Virus record (IMG/VR): IMGVR_UViG_3300037119_002626
Span: 1 to 26,298 of that record
Length of the DNA: 26,298 bases
From: a virus
Direction: 5' to 3' (one strand)
The notes under the pieces were generated by a model. It was not told the origin of the DNA, did no database searches, and worked only from the letters and a program-made list of their open reading frames with translations. Shown one piece after another: positions 1 to 6,921 of this stretch (positions are counted from its first letter, which is position 1; every line of letters starts with the position of its first letter). Made by a program: the position numbers and the translations under genes.

Positions 1-2
1 GT

Positions 3-28
3 TTGACATCCGAGAAGTATGCTATAAG
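3..28 (+). promoter_or_regulatory. Putative promoter of the left operon (TTGACA plus extended -10)
   Basis: A perfect TTGACA lies at 3-8 and TATAAG at 23-28, preceded by TGC, which makes an extended -10 (TGCTATAAG). The 14 bp spacing is shorter than the usual 16-18, so the extended -10 may do most of the work. The first ATG follows at 37. The 10-mer GTATGCTATA (17-26) recurs with one change in the promoter of the minus-strand gene near 24.05 kb, which supports a real phage promoter motif. The window edge hides anything further upstream. Confidence 0.5.
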
Positions 29-36
29 TAGTTGAG

Positions 37-174
37 ATGGAGGATGCGACTTACACCGAAGCCGAGGTCAGGCTACTTCTGGCCCGCGCCGAAGCAATAG
101 CGATTGAAGCGTTGCGTGCGGTCGAAGCGATGTATGCCGCAGCCATGAAAGCCGAGAAGAAGGAGAGCGAATGA
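37..174 (+). CDS. Small charged helical protein, unknown function (45 aa)
   Basis: I do not recognise a family. The product is 45 residues, almost entirely alpha-helix-forming (Ala, Glu, Leu and Lys rich), ends in KKESE and has no cysteine or membrane segment. The start at 37 is the first ATG after the promoter. The stop TGA at 172-174 overlaps the next start in ATGA, a sign of translational coupling in the same operon. It could be a small adaptor or inhibitor of a host protein, but nothing in the sequence says which. The reading frame is supported mainly by its position and the overlap. Confidence 0.6.
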   Translation: MEDATYTEAEVRLLLARAEAIAIEALRAVEAMYAAAMKAEKKESE

Positions 175-320
175 TTATGACGAAGCCAACAACTGTCGCT
201 TGCCAGATTGGTAAGCACAAGCTTTGCAATGGATGGGGCGACGAGCGCGACACGCTCGACGACCCGAAGCGGCCCGTCAAGTGCGAGTGCTCTTGCCACG
301 AGAAGAAGGAGAAGGACTAA
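171..320 (+). CDS. Small cysteine-rich, probably zinc-binding protein (49 aa)
   Basis: Starting at the ATGA overlap, the 49-residue product has five cysteines: Cys11 and Cys19 in the N-terminal half, then a tight C-x-C-x-C cluster (CECSC) followed by His near the C-terminus. This pattern suits a small zinc knuckle, although no known family is obvious. The tail is lysine and glutamate rich. Its stop TAA overlaps the next ATG by one base (TAATG), so it is probably co-translated with the SSB-like gene that follows. A nucleic-acid-binding or protein-adaptor role is inference only. Confidence 0.6.
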   Translation: MIMTKPTTVACQIGKHKLCNGWGDERDTLDDPKRPVKCECSCHEKKEKD

Positions 321-1069
321 TGGGATCGAACTACACCGTGACCTCAGCCAAGATGGGCAAGGGCAACCCCGACCAGTACGGCAACGTCCCCTGGTGGATC
401 GAGCTGACCGATGGGGCTTTGCAGTACGAGGCGATGATGATGCGAAAGCAAGACTCACCCACCCCCCAAGGCGAGATGTTCGGGCGGCTTGAGACCAAGA
501 CCTCTCAGGCGGGGAACGAGTACCTCCGCTTCTACACCGAGCAGAACCCGAACGGCGCCGTCGCTTCGCAGCAGGTGGGCCACAACCCCCCTCCCCGGCC
601 AAACACCGCTGGCGCTCAGGACGAGCGCACGCAGAGGATCGAGGCGCAGTCGGCTCGAAGGGACGCGATCGCATACGCCGCACTCGTCGCGCAGGCAGCC
701 GGTCAGGTTCCGACCATTCCGCAGATAAAGACTTGGGCGAAAGAACTCGCCCTAGACGAGGCGGTGCCTTCGGAGTCGATACCGGCACCTCCCCCTGCTT
801 CGGGTGGTGGCACACCCCAAGCGGCACCGCAGGCCGCGCCCGTGGGAGGGCAGCCTGCGGTTGACTTCGCCTCGCAGGACATCCGGCTCGCGCTGGCTGC
901 CTGCGGACAGGACAACTCGAATCCCGCGTTGAACTACGCCAAGCTCGAGCCGGAGATTCAGAAGCAGGTCGATCTGATCTACCAAAACCTCAAGTCGAAG
1001 GGCGAGATGCAGGCGAGCGAGCCTGACCCCGATGGCTGGAAGACGCCGGATGATGAGATCGACTTCTAA
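320..1069 (+). CDS. Single-stranded-DNA-binding-like protein (OB fold, acidic C-terminal tip)
   Basis: The 249-residue product begins with a beta-rich segment (about residues 1-80) resembling phage OB-fold proteins. It continues with a helical stretch (about 110-150), a Pro/Ala/Gly/Gln-rich flexible linker (about 155-180) and a short helical region, and ends in DDEIDF. Bacterial SSB proteins end in an acidic tip finishing with Pro-Phe (DDDIPF in E. coli) that recruits repair and replication partners. The match here is good except that Asp replaces Pro. The open frame extends upstream to 224, but 320 is chosen because it sits in a TAATG overlap just after a purine-rich GAAGGAGAAGGA ribosome site. 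The likely role is protecting ssDNA during phage replication or recombination. It lies in the same operon as a PD-(D/E)XK nuclease. Confidence 0.6.
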   Translation: MGSNYTVTSAKMGKGNPDQYGNVPWWIELTDGALQYEAMMMRKQDSPTPQGEMFGRLETKTSQAGNEYLRFYTEQNPNGAVASQQVGHNPPPRPNTAGAQDERTQRIEAQSARRDAIAYAALVAQAAGQVPTIPQIKTWAKELALDEAVPSESIPAPPPASGGGTPQAAPQAAPVGGQPAVDFASQDIRLALAACGQDNSNPALNYAKLEPEIQKQVDLIYQNLKSKGEMQASEPDPDGWKTPDDEIDF

Positions 1070-1073
1070 CCGT

Positions 1074-1104
1074 TCCAGATAAACCAATCAACCGAAGGGA
1101 TCCA
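1074..1104 (+). promoter_or_regulatory. Start-associated leader repeat (TCCAGATAAACC...GAAGGGATC)
   Basis: The 5' leader of the lipoprotein gene reads TCCAGATAAACC, then CAACCGAAGGGATCCAG just before ATG. This closely follows the leader found before most minus-strand genes at 7.5-10.2 kb (TCC(A/G)GTAAA, then CRAAAGGATCGG). It is the only clear plus-strand copy in the window and contains the Shine-Dalgarno GAAGGGA. Its presence before genes on both strands suggests a dispersed start-associated sequence rather than local duplication. Confidence 0.5.
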
Positions 1105-1106
1105 GA

Positions 1107-1526
1107 ATGAAGAAGAGAGCAACATTAGGAGTGGTAGCACTCACGGTGGCCTTGGTCGCCGGATGCGGTACCAACGAGGGCGATGCAGAGTTCGTCAGAG
1201 ATGCGGGAGATACGGTCGAGGACACGGCGTCAGACATTGCTGCCGTCGATCTCCCCGAGTATCTGACCGAGGAAGAAGTGACCGCCGCGTGGACAGAGCG
1301 TTCAGAGCGGAAGTCGATGAAGACCGACGAAGAGGCGGGGAACGACATCTACGTCGAACTGCTTGAAGCCGATTGCGTCGTCACCGATTTAGAGGAGGGC
1401 GAGGCCCGCTGCACCGAGCGCACGAAGTACGGCTCGTTCAAGGTTCCGTCTATCAACCGGACGACGACGAACATGTGGCGCGTGACCTACGACCCGGTAA
1501 CGGGCGTGTTCAGGACTGTCAGGTAG
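1107..1526 (+). CDS. Predicted lipoprotein, unknown function (139 aa)
   Basis: The N-terminus is a textbook lipoprotein signal: a KKR basic start, a hydrophobic core and the lipobox LVAGC with the acceptor Cys at residue 20. The mature part is strongly acidic and hydrophilic, has two further cysteines in its second half (CVVTD... ARCTE) and ends in a short beta-rich region. The likely location is the outer face of the host cytoplasmic membrane. Phage lipoproteins often exclude superinfecting phage or block receptors. That role is inferred from signal plus context, not from a recognised domain. It has its own leader repeat and ribosome site, so it may be translated independently of the coupled operon genes. 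Confidence 0.75.
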   Translation: MKKRATLGVVALTVALVAGCGTNEGDAEFVRDAGDTVEDTASDIAAVDLPEYLTEEEVTAAWTERSERKSMKTDEEAGNDIYVELLEADCVVTDLEEGEARCTERTKYGSFKVPSINRTTTNMWRVTYDPVTGVFRTVR

Positions 1527-1531
1527 CGGCC

Positions 1532-1732
1532 ATGAAGTGCGACCGTTGCCACAAAGAAGATCTGCCTGACTCGTCGGCCAACTATGAGGTCCGGGGATAT
1601 GAGCACGCCCGAGCGGAGGGTGGCACGAACCACATCCAAGCTCGCCGCCGCACCGGACGGGTGATCTGCAACGGCTGCCTCGTGGAGGTCAAGTCGAAGA
1701 TCCACAAAGGCCAGATGAGGATGAGCGTATGA
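1532..1732 (+). CDS. Small zinc-ribbon protein (66 aa)
   Basis: The product has two CxxC knuckles: CDRC at residues 3-6 and CNGC in the second half. They are separated by a basic segment with a Tyr/Gly-rich turn and an RRR run. This is the layout of a compact four-cysteine zinc ribbon like those common in phage early regions. The start at 1532 is 5 bp after the lipoprotein stop. The open frame continues upstream, but that part overlaps the lipoprotein. The stop overlaps the next ATG (ATGA). It probably binds nucleic acid or a host protein, with no specific family recognised. Confidence 0.65.
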   Translation: MKCDRCHKEDLPDSSANYEVRGYEHARAEGGTNHIQARRRTGRVICNGCLVEVKSKIHKGQMRMSV

Positions 1733-1938
1733 GCAACCTAGAGCAGGGCGCCCGATGGGAGTTCCATAACGTCACGACCGGCGATGTGACCGAGTACGTC
1801 CTTGATGAGGTTGAAGCAGACGGCGCCCTCGGACGCCTCGCCTACCTACTCAACCCGGAGACCGAGAAACACGCAATCGTCAGCGTGCGTACGCTCCTGC
1901 GCGAACCCAAGGACACTTCCTACTGGACGCCCGCATGA
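1729..1938 (+). CDS. Hypothetical phage protein (69 aa)
   Basis: The product is a 69-residue acidic protein with alternating hydrophobic/polar segments suggesting a small beta-rich fold (EFHNVTTGDVTEYVLDEVE at the N-terminal side). It has no cysteines and no membrane segment. It starts in an ATGA overlap with the preceding zinc-ribbon gene and ends in an ATGA overlap with the next gene. The ordered overlaps make translation likely, but I cannot assign a function. Confidence 0.6.
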   Translation: MSNLEQGARWEFHNVTTGDVTEYVLDEVEADGALGRLAYLLNPETEKHAIVSVRTLLREPKDTSYWTPA

Positions 1939-2114
1939 GGGGCGTATGGAAGCGCCGCAGGTTGCGTAAGAGGTTTCTCTGGGTCAACGACGAACCAGAA
2001 CCATTCACGCCGGAGTGGGCGTGGTGGGGAATGGAGCGCGAGCATCTGTATTCGCCCTTCTTCTTCACTCGTCCACGAGAGGCACAAATGCTAATGAAAG
2101 GGATCCACGAATGA
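1935..2114 (+). CDS. Small basic, aromatic-rich hypothetical protein (59 aa)
   Basis: The N-terminus is very basic (VWKRRRLRKRF) and the middle is rich in Trp, Phe and Pro (PEWAWWGM, SPFFF). No family is recognised. The basic patch could contact nucleic acid or phospholipid. The gene is bracketed by ATGA overlaps on both sides (1935 and 2111), which is the main evidence that it is real, and it keeps the operon's spacing rule unbroken. Confidence 0.55.
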   Translation: MRGVWKRRRLRKRFLWVNDEPEPFTPEWAWWGMEREHLYSPFFFTRPREAQMLMKGIHE

Positions 2115-2230
2115 GTACGTTTCACAGTCTGGAAATACTGGCCGAGTTCGTGATCGGGTTCGGTGCCATCCTCTTGATCGCGGCGGTGGTGCTGCTCGTC
2201 GCGTTCACCCTAAAGGCGGCGAGGCTATGA
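2111..2230 (+). CDS. Single-span membrane peptide (39 aa)
   Basis: The product is essentially one hydrophobic helix (about residues 9-33, rich in Ile, Val, Leu and Ala) with a short polar N-terminus and a Lys/Arg C-terminal end, which suggests an N-out/C-in topology. The open frame reaches further upstream, but the ATGA overlap at 2111 fixes the likely start. It is followed by another membrane protein gene starting in ATGA at 2227. Holin-like or membrane-anchor roles are possible. It is too short to assign. Confidence 0.6.
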   Translation: MSTFHSLEILAEFVIGFGAILLIAAVVLLVAFTLKAARL

Positions 2231-2502
2231 GCGCCTATCAGATAATCGGAAACCTAGTAATCGCAGGCGTAGGCGCGGTGCTGACCATGTGGATTCTCTA
2301 CATCGTTCTGATCCTGAACTGGAAGCCGAAGAATCCGAAGCATTGGCCTGACGCTGAATGGTTCAGATCGGTGGCACCAAACGCACCGAGAGGCGCAGTT
2401 GTTCCCTACATCGTGACGCCGGAAGGCGGCATCCGTTTCTTGGTGGAAACGGCGTGGATGGACGATGGGCTTACGCCTGAGTGGGATTGGCCCGTCCGAT
2501 GA
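2227..2502 (+). CDS. Membrane-anchored hypothetical protein (91 aa)
   Basis: One transmembrane helix (about residues 6-30, GNLVIAGVGAVLTMWILYIV) precedes a soluble domain of about 60 residues rich in Trp and Pro, ending in TPEWDWPVR. No known domain is seen. It lies in a run of three consecutive genes with one membrane helix each (2111, 2227 and 2499), all coupled by overlaps, which suggests a small membrane complex or a set of envelope effectors. Confidence 0.6.
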   Translation: MSAYQIIGNLVIAGVGAVLTMWILYIVLILNWKPKNPKHWPDAEWFRSVAPNAPRGAVVPYIVTPEGGIRFLVETAWMDDGLTPEWDWPVR

Positions 2503-2594
2503 TCGAGGCGATTGCAAACCTCGTATTCGCGGGCTTGGTAGTGGCCGTGTTCTATGTCCAAGAAGGGTTGGCGGCAGGATGGTGGAGCAAATGA
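2499..2594 (+). CDS. Very small membrane peptide (31 aa)
   Basis: The 31-residue product starts at the ATGA overlap (2499) and ends in an ATGA overlap with the HNH-like gene. It is mostly hydrophobic (AIANLVFAGLVVAVFYV) and ends in GWWSK, so it would form a single helix with an aromatic interface belt. It is below usual gene-calling length. The overlaps on both sides and the membrane character shared with its neighbours are the support. Confidence 0.5.
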   Translation: MIEAIANLVFAGLVVAVFYVQEGLAAGWWSK

Positions 2595-3004
2595 ACGACC
2601 TCATCATCGTTGAGAAGGGCATAGGGCGACCGCGTAGTTGTTACTGCGGGGAATGTCGGAAATGCAAGCAGGCGGAGTGGGCGCGCAATCATTGGCGCAG
2701 TCTCACGCCGGAAGAGAAACGGGCGCGCATCGCGCGGCGAGATCCTGAGAAGGTTCGCGCCAACAGTATTCGGAAGGTTGAGAAGAGGCGCCTTTTCGGT
2801 ACGCCGGAGCAAAGGGCAAAGATCGTTGCTCGGCAGGCGTTGCGGAATGAGATCTCACGGGGGCATATCGAGCGTGGTGTCTGCGAGGTTGATGGATGTG
2901 AAGAGACTGGTGAAGGTCACCATGACGACTACTCCAAGCCACTTGAAGTTCGTTGGCTTTGTGCGTTGCATCACCGCGCCGAACATGAGCAAGGAGAGGT
3001 CTGA
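2591..3004 (+). CDS. HNH-like endonuclease (zinc-finger, 137 aa)
   Basis: An N-terminal cysteine cluster (CYCGECRKC, about residues 17-25) precedes a basic helical middle. The C-terminal block is CEVDGCEE, then GHHDDYSKPLEVRWLC, then HH. That last block, a His-His-Asp-Asp-Tyr followed by a Cys/His pair, is the usual phage HNH signature with structural zinc Cys residues and a catalytic His. An in-frame ATG at 2579 is an alternative start, but 2591 sits in the ATGA overlap. It could be a free-standing homing-type nuclease or serve in DNA processing. Its tight packing in the operon argues for a resident gene rather than a recent insertion. Confidence 0.7.
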   Translation: MNDLIIVEKGIGRPRSCYCGECRKCKQAEWARNHWRSLTPEEKRARIARRDPEKVRANSIRKVEKRRLFGTPEQRAKIVARQALRNEISRGHIERGVCEVDGCEETGEGHHDDYSKPLEVRWLCALHHRAEHEQGEV

Positions 3005-3801
3005 TGATTACGGTAGAAAAGGGAGACTTTCGAGTCGGAAGAAAGAAGTTCAGGTATCAGGTCGATAGCGGCGATGGGCCGGTGCCCACCCGCTCAGTCA
3101 CCGAGATCCTCGAAGTCGTGTTCGGCAAGGGGAAGTTCGGAGCCGGTGCATGGTGGGGGCAGGGTGTTGCCCTAGCCGCCGTCACCGCCCTGATCGAGCA
3201 GGGTGCCCTGAGATGGGATGCGGAGAAGGGCTGCCTTTGTCTCTCGGATGGAACGTGGGTGGACGACGAGATGCTGATTCAGCTTCTCAAAGACCACAAG
3301 CTCACGACCAACCACACGAGGGACAAGGCCGCTGATAGAGGTACTGCCATCCATGACGCAGCCGAGCGTTACGCAATGACGGGTGCCATCCCGAATCCGA
3401 TGGACTTCCCCGAGGAGCAGCGCGGATACCTCCGCGCCTTTGCGATGTTCTTGGTGGATCACAACCCCACCTTCCTTGACACAGAGGTAACGGTCGCAAG
3501 CGCCGAGCATGGATACGCAGGCACCTTCGATATGCGCTGCAAGATCAACGGCAAGGGCGTCGGGCTCGGGGACTACAAAACAGGCAAGCGCCTCTACGAG
3601 TCGGTGTTCTTCCAGCTTGAGGCATACGAGGTAGCGTCTGTCGAGATGGGCAACCCGCCGACGGACTTCCGTTTCGCCGTTCACCTTGGAGAGGACGGCA
3701 CCTACGGGTACGAGGAATCCACCGTAACGCCGGAGGAGTGGGTGGCCCAGGTGGAGGCTTGGAAGGCCCAGAGCGCAGCGGAAGAGAGGCGGAAGGCATG
3801 A
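3004..3801 (+). CDS. PD-(D/E)XK nuclease, Cas4/RecB-like exonuclease (265 aa)
   Basis: The motifs appear in the family order: GTAIH with His117, Glu161, GYAGTFD with Asp176, GDYKTGK with Asp190 and Lys192 (the D-x-K pair), and QLEAY with Gln204 and Tyr208. These match the RecB/Cas4-type nuclease core (metal ligands H, E, D and catalytic K, plus the QxxxY motif). I see no four-cysteine iron-sulfur cluster of the classical Cas4 type. Phage members process DNA ends for recombination or replication, and the nearby SSB-like gene fits that. The start overlaps the HNH-gene stop by one base (TGATG) and the end overlaps the next gene in ATGA. Confidence 0.82.
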   Translation: MITVEKGDFRVGRKKFRYQVDSGDGPVPTRSVTEILEVVFGKGKFGAGAWWGQGVALAAVTALIEQGALRWDAEKGCLCLSDGTWVDDEMLIQLLKDHKLTTNHTRDKAADRGTAIHDAAERYAMTGAIPNPMDFPEEQRGYLRAFAMFLVDHNPTFLDTEVTVASAEHGYAGTFDMRCKINGKGVGLGDYKTGKRLYESVFFQLEAYEVASVEMGNPPTDFRFAVHLGEDGTYGYEESTVTPEEWVAQVEAWKAQSAAEERRKA

Positions 3802-4016
3802 GGCGGGTCTTTGTGGACGGGACGGGCATCACCCCCGGTACCGAGAAGTGTCAATGCGGGCCGGAGTGCGAGTTCCCGTGTTGGCAGCGGCTTGGATTGG
3901 CTTCTGCGTGTACGGAGTGTGGTTGTCTCCCCTTCCCCGCTGAGGACGACCAAGCCGATGAGGAGCTACATGGCAACCCCGTGGCCCGCTTCGACGCTTG
4001 GCTGAGGCGACGATGA
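3798..4016 (+). CDS. Cysteine-rich small protein (72 aa)
   Basis: Six cysteines fall in the middle: a CQCGPECEFPC cluster followed by CTECGC about a dozen residues later. This pattern suggests one or two zinc sites. The C-terminus is acidic, then basic (ending in WLRRR). The ATGA overlap with the nuclease gene suggests co-translation, so it may be a nuclease accessory. This is inference from position only. Confidence 0.6.
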   Translation: MRRVFVDGTGITPGTEKCQCGPECEFPCWQRLGLASACTECGCLPFPAEDDQADEELHGNPVARFDAWLRRR

Positions 4017-4141
4017 AGAAGATGCGAAAGCCGAAGGAGATGGACCCCCGCTACTTGAAGGAGGCGAAGCCGCGCGTGCCGCGCAACGTCTTCCTTCGCC
4101 CGCTCGACATTCCCCCGATGCGCACGATCAAGCGACCATGA
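4013..4141 (+). CDS. Small basic Pro/Arg-rich protein (42 aa)
   Basis: Bracketed by ATGA overlaps at both ends, this 42-residue product is highly basic with many Lys, Arg and Pro (begins MKKMRKPKEMDPRYL, ends TIKRP). There is no membrane segment or cysteine. It may be disordered and bind nucleic acid. It is too short for a confident call, but it fills the operon exactly without leaving a gap. Confidence 0.5.
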   Translation: MKKMRKPKEMDPRYLKEAKPRVPRNVFLRPLDIPPMRTIKRP

Positions 4142-4509
4142 ACGGCCCACCCAACGCATTCGATCCGGGGCAAGTGATGTCCGATGTAGAGGTGGGCGCT
4201 GCCCGCTTAGAGAAGGCAGCCGATGCCTACTCAGCCGTGGTCAGGGTGTACGAAGAGGCTGAGTCGGACTACGAGATGGCGATGGCGGCCGAGCGTGTGC
4301 GGATCTACGAGCAGGCGAAGAAGGATGGTGAGCGTGTCCCGGCTGAGGACTTGCGTGAGTCACTTGCGCTTCATGCGATCCCCGAGAACATCCGCTTGGA
4401 CTACTCGACCGCGCGTGCGAACAAGGAATCCGCAGCCGTCCGATTTAGGGCATTGGCCGCGGCAGTCTCGGCGAGACAATCTCTCTTGAAAGCCCTGTCC
4501 GGGTCATGA
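4138..4509 (+). CDS. Coiled-coil hypothetical protein (123 aa)
   Basis: After a short polar start, most of the protein (about residues 15-120) is predicted helical, rich in Ala, Glu, Arg and Lys with heptad-like hydrophobics. A break near VPAEDL divides it into two helices, so it looks like a helical hairpin or coiled-coil dimer. I do not recognise the family. It is coupled on both sides by ATGA overlaps and lies between a nuclease block and a second HNH-like gene. Confidence 0.6.
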   Translation: MNGPPNAFDPGQVMSDVEVGAARLEKAADAYSAVVRVYEEAESDYEMAMAAERVRIYEQAKKDGERVPAEDLRESLALHAIPENIRLDYSTARANKESAAVRFRALAAAVSARQSLLKALSGS

Positions 4510-4898
4510 CCGCCTCAGACCCACCCGGCTTAGTCAAGTGCTGGTTCGCCCAGTTTCATGATGAGCCCTGCGACTTCCGGTCGGATGGCTTACCGGATCG
4601 GTGCCATCTCATACCGGCTCAGCGGCTAAGGCGTGTCTACAAAACCCGTGGGCTCCCGCCTGCGATCGTTCATGCCCGCACCCACGACCCTCGCGTTCTC
4701 GTTCTTGGGTGCCGCCGCTGCCATCACGCATTCGATTTTTCCAAGAAGATCAGACTGAATGAAGAGGACTTCCCCGATCGCCTGCTCGATTACGCGCAGG
4801 AGTTTGGGTGGTACTACAACGGGCCCGCCGAAGGATGGCGTGCCGAATACCGAGAGGAAGAAGATGAAGGGTCAGAGGGTCAAGGTTCCGCACTGTGA
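4506..4898 (+). CDS. HNH-like nuclease family protein (130 aa)
   Basis: The sequence has Cys at about residues 12 and 21, then RCHLIPAQRL (Cys/His) and later LGCRRCHHAFD. The RCHLI and CRRCHH blocks match an HNH-type treble-clef fold, with the first His as the candidate catalytic residue and the CRRC cysteines as structural zinc ligands. The C-terminus is acidic (EEEDEG). Its last 35 bp overlap the start of the next gene. It may be a recombination or DNA-processing nuclease. It differs clearly from the HNH-like protein at 2591, so it is not a recent duplicate. Confidence 0.6.
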   Translation: MTASDPPGLVKCWFAQFHDEPCDFRSDGLPDRCHLIPAQRLRRVYKTRGLPPAIVHARTHDPRVLVLGCRRCHHAFDFSKKIRLNEEDFPDRLLDYAQEFGWYYNGPAEGWRAEYREEEDEGSEGQGSAL

Positions 4899-5367
4899 GA
4901 GTTGCGCCACGGATTTGCGTTATGAGGGGATGGGTGAATGGCGTTGCGATTGCGGGGAATCGAAGCTCGCTGACTGGCTTGACGGGCCGGGGCTTTACGA
5001 ATGGATCGAGGGGAAGCGCGACCTCTCTCGCCTTTACTACGTGTACCCCTCCTTCGAGCGCCGCCTTCGAGACTGGCGCCGAGAGGGGTGTGTCGCAAGC
5101 GCGTACACCGTGGACAAGTGGCTGGTTGAGATCGGCCTTCACCTTTCCGAAGTACCCGATGATCTCTGGCGCGAGGACTGGCTGACCGAAGAGGGCAAGC
5201 GCCGCCGCGAAGCACCGAACCTGAGAACCGCAGAAGAGGCGAAAGCCCGCCGCACCAAAGCTCTTGCCCGCTTGAAGCAGATAGGCAACCAGCGCGAGGT
5301 AGCCGAAGAGTTCGGCGTCACCGTTCGCACGATCTATGCATGGCGCGAGATCGAGAGGACAGCATGA
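4864..5367 (+). CDS. Zinc-finger and helix-turn-helix DNA-binding protein (167 aa)
   Basis: The N-terminus has CESC and, about 16 residues on, CDC, a three- or four-ligand zinc knuckle. The C-terminal third (about residues 135-165) reads NQREVAEEFGVTVRTIYAW, a clear helix-turn-helix with the usual small residue in the turn. The middle is Trp/Arg rich and mostly helical. The start at 4864 follows a strong GAGGAAGAAG site. An earlier in-frame start would overlap the HNH-like gene even more. It is probably a phage transcription factor or a DNA-partitioning/packaging adaptor. It precedes another HTH gene through an ATGA overlap. Confidence 0.65.
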   Translation: MKGQRVKVPHCESCATDLRYEGMGEWRCDCGESKLADWLDGPGLYEWIEGKRDLSRLYYVYPSFERRLRDWRREGCVASAYTVDKWLVEIGLHLSEVPDDLWREDWLTEEGKRRREAPNLRTAEEAKARRTKALARLKQIGNQREVAEEFGVTVRTIYAWREIERTA

Positions 5368-6041
5368 GGGCCACGACTGAGTTCTTCAAGGACCGGGACA
5401 TCCGCTACATCTCCCGCGTCCAGCCGAAGCCGATGGAAGCCCTCGCCCGTGAGATGCTCCAACTCTTGCGCGAGATGAGCCTCATGTCCGAGGTAAGCGC
5501 CGGGTCGTTCGTGCCTGTCCACTCAGGAAAGCCGCAGTCCAAACCTCCGCCGGGGTTCTCGGAGCGCCTTAGAGACCCGCTCAGAGCCCCGCAAGTGGAC
5601 TTCTCCCTGTACGAACACTTCTCATGGCGCTGGCGCAAGTCTCGGACCGACTTGCAAAAGCGCGTGATTGTGTGCCAAGCTAGGGTGGCAGTGCGCCACC
5701 GCAAGGACGGGCCTGACCCGTGGATAGTCGATAAGGCAATCCGCACCGAGCGGGAAGAGATCGGACTCTTGATCGAGATGGGCGTAGGCGTACATTCCGC
5801 CGAGCTATCCGCCGATACCGGATGGCCGCGCTCTTGGATAGAGACCCAACGCGAACGGCATGGACGCGAGCCCGAGTATGGGAACGAGCGCCCGCACTGG
5901 CGAGCGCTTAGTGTGGAAGAGCGGACGGAGGCAGCGTTCCGCCTGTTCGAGCGCAACCTGTCCCTGCGAGGGGCGGCGAAGGAGTTGGGCGTAGCGCACA
6001 CAACCCTTGCCCGCTACTGGCCGAGTCAGAGGGCTGCATGA
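5364..6041 (+). CDS. Helix-turn-helix-tailed hypothetical protein (225 aa)
   Basis: The product is 225 residues with no cysteine-rich motif apart from isolated residues. The C-terminal segment (about residues 190-222) holds a resolvase-like helix-turn-helix (LSLRGAAKELGVAHTTLARYW). A second possible HTH (about 150-175, SAELSADTGWPRSWIETQ) lies upstream, so it may carry two DNA-recognition helices. The start at 5364 is set by the ATGA overlap, with an in-frame ATG at 5340 as an alternative. It pairs with the preceding HTH protein and may regulate transcription or act at a replication site. Confidence 0.6.
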   Translation: MRATTEFFKDRDIRYISRVQPKPMEALAREMLQLLREMSLMSEVSAGSFVPVHSGKPQSKPPPGFSERLRDPLRAPQVDFSLYEHFSWRWRKSRTDLQKRVIVCQARVAVRHRKDGPDPWIVDKAIRTEREEIGLLIEMGVGVHSAELSADTGWPRSWIETQRERHGREPEYGNERPHWRALSVEERTEAAFRLFERNLSLRGAAKELGVAHTTLARYWPSQRAA

Positions 6042-6253
6042 CACGGAAGTTCAACGATCCAGACCTCCGGGTTGCGACTCGAATGGTCACGGATGAACCC
6101 GCCCTAGCCATCGCCTGTTATGAAGGTGATGCTGATGAAGGACATCATTGGAACGGCACACTTGTTGGGGCGACTGCGAGTGTTGAGGATGCCGAAGCCT
6201 GGTTGCGAGGCGAGGATGTACAACTAACCCCAATTCAAGGGAATCGTGGCTGA
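6038..6253 (+). CDS. Hypothetical acidic protein (71 aa)
   Basis: The 71-residue product is acidic with a mixed alpha/beta pattern. It has one cysteine and the segment YEGDADEGHHWN, whose His/Asp/Glu cluster could bind a metal. No family is recognised. The start is in ATGA with the preceding HTH gene and the stop overlaps the next ATG by one base (TGATG), so it is clearly part of the same translation unit. Confidence 0.55.
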   Translation: MTRKFNDPDLRVATRMVTDEPALAIACYEGDADEGHHWNGTLVGATASVEDAEAWLRGEDVQLTPIQGNRG

Positions 6254-6921
6254 TGAGTAGCGAAAATCCCCAAGAAGTGGTACAGTCCGAACACTCCACG
6301 GGGGCGGAGAACGGCACCCCTGACACCCGCCCGCTCTCGCAAGTCAATACCTCCGAGCGCCCCGAGGTATCAGCCCGCCGCCAATCCCACCTGTTCACGG
6401 ACGAGCAGAAGGACAAGATGTTGAAGGCGCTTGTCCTTGCCAACATGCAGCCCAAGCTCGCCAAGCGCAGGCTAGAGCGCGAGAACATCGTTGTCTCGCA
6501 CAACACCCTCCAGCACTACAAGATCCAGTATGCGGATCGCCTCGAAGTCCTCGCCAACCAACGCGCCTGGGTAGCAGAGGGGCAGGCCGAGACTTACGAG
6601 GGACTGACCGAGGAGCTGACTGCCCTTGCCCAACAGACGGCAGAGCATGTAGCCAAGCGAAGCGATTGGGACGATATGAACATCGCCTCGCTAGGCAAGC
6701 TGATTACCTCCTTGATGACCGGCGCTGCCATCGCTACGGACAAGGCCCGCATTCTCCGCGACATGCCCACGATCATCACCGAGACCCGCGACCTCGCCGG
6801 AATGCTCCAAGCCCTCGACAAGTATTCCAACGTGGTCAAGGTGAACAAAGACCTGATCGAAGTGGAAGTGGTAGAGGAACCTGCCCCTGCCCTGCCCCTG
6901 CCCGAGAGCGAAGCGGCATGA
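6253..6921 (+). CDS. HTH-containing helical protein, possibly terminase-small-subunit-like (222 aa)
   Basis: A disordered Ser/Thr/Pro-rich N-terminus (about residues 1-50) is followed by a helical region (about 55-95) that looks like an HTH (LVLANMQPKLAKRRLERENIVVSHNTLQ) and then a long helical body (about 100-195). The C-terminal tail is acidic and proline rich (EEPAPALPLP). This plan, HTH then oligomerising helices then flexible tail, fits both small terminase subunits and general phage HTH regulators. The large terminase is 9 kb away, so I do not assert the terminase role. It is the last sizeable gene of the left operon. Confidence 0.55.
   Translation: MSSENPQEVVQSEHSTGAENGTPDTRPLSQVNTSERPEVSARRQSHLFTDEQKDKMLKALVLANMQPKLAKRRLERENIVVSHNTLQHYKIQYADRLEVLANQRAWVAEGQAETYEGLTEELTALAQQTAEHVAKRSDWDDMNIASLGKLITSLMTGAAIATDKARILRDMPTIITETRDLAGMLQALDKYSNVVKVNKDLIEVEVVEEPAPALPLPESEAA

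Noticed and set aside
51-827. 258-aa minus-strand open frame opposite the SSB-like gene
   Set aside because: Its composition is Arg/Ser/Pro-rich antisense noise, and it runs across three overlapping plus-strand genes with better support.
6253-6921. Firm call of the terminase small subunit
   Set aside because: An HTH plus helical body is compatible, but the gene is 9 kb from TerL and no diagnostic motif is visible.
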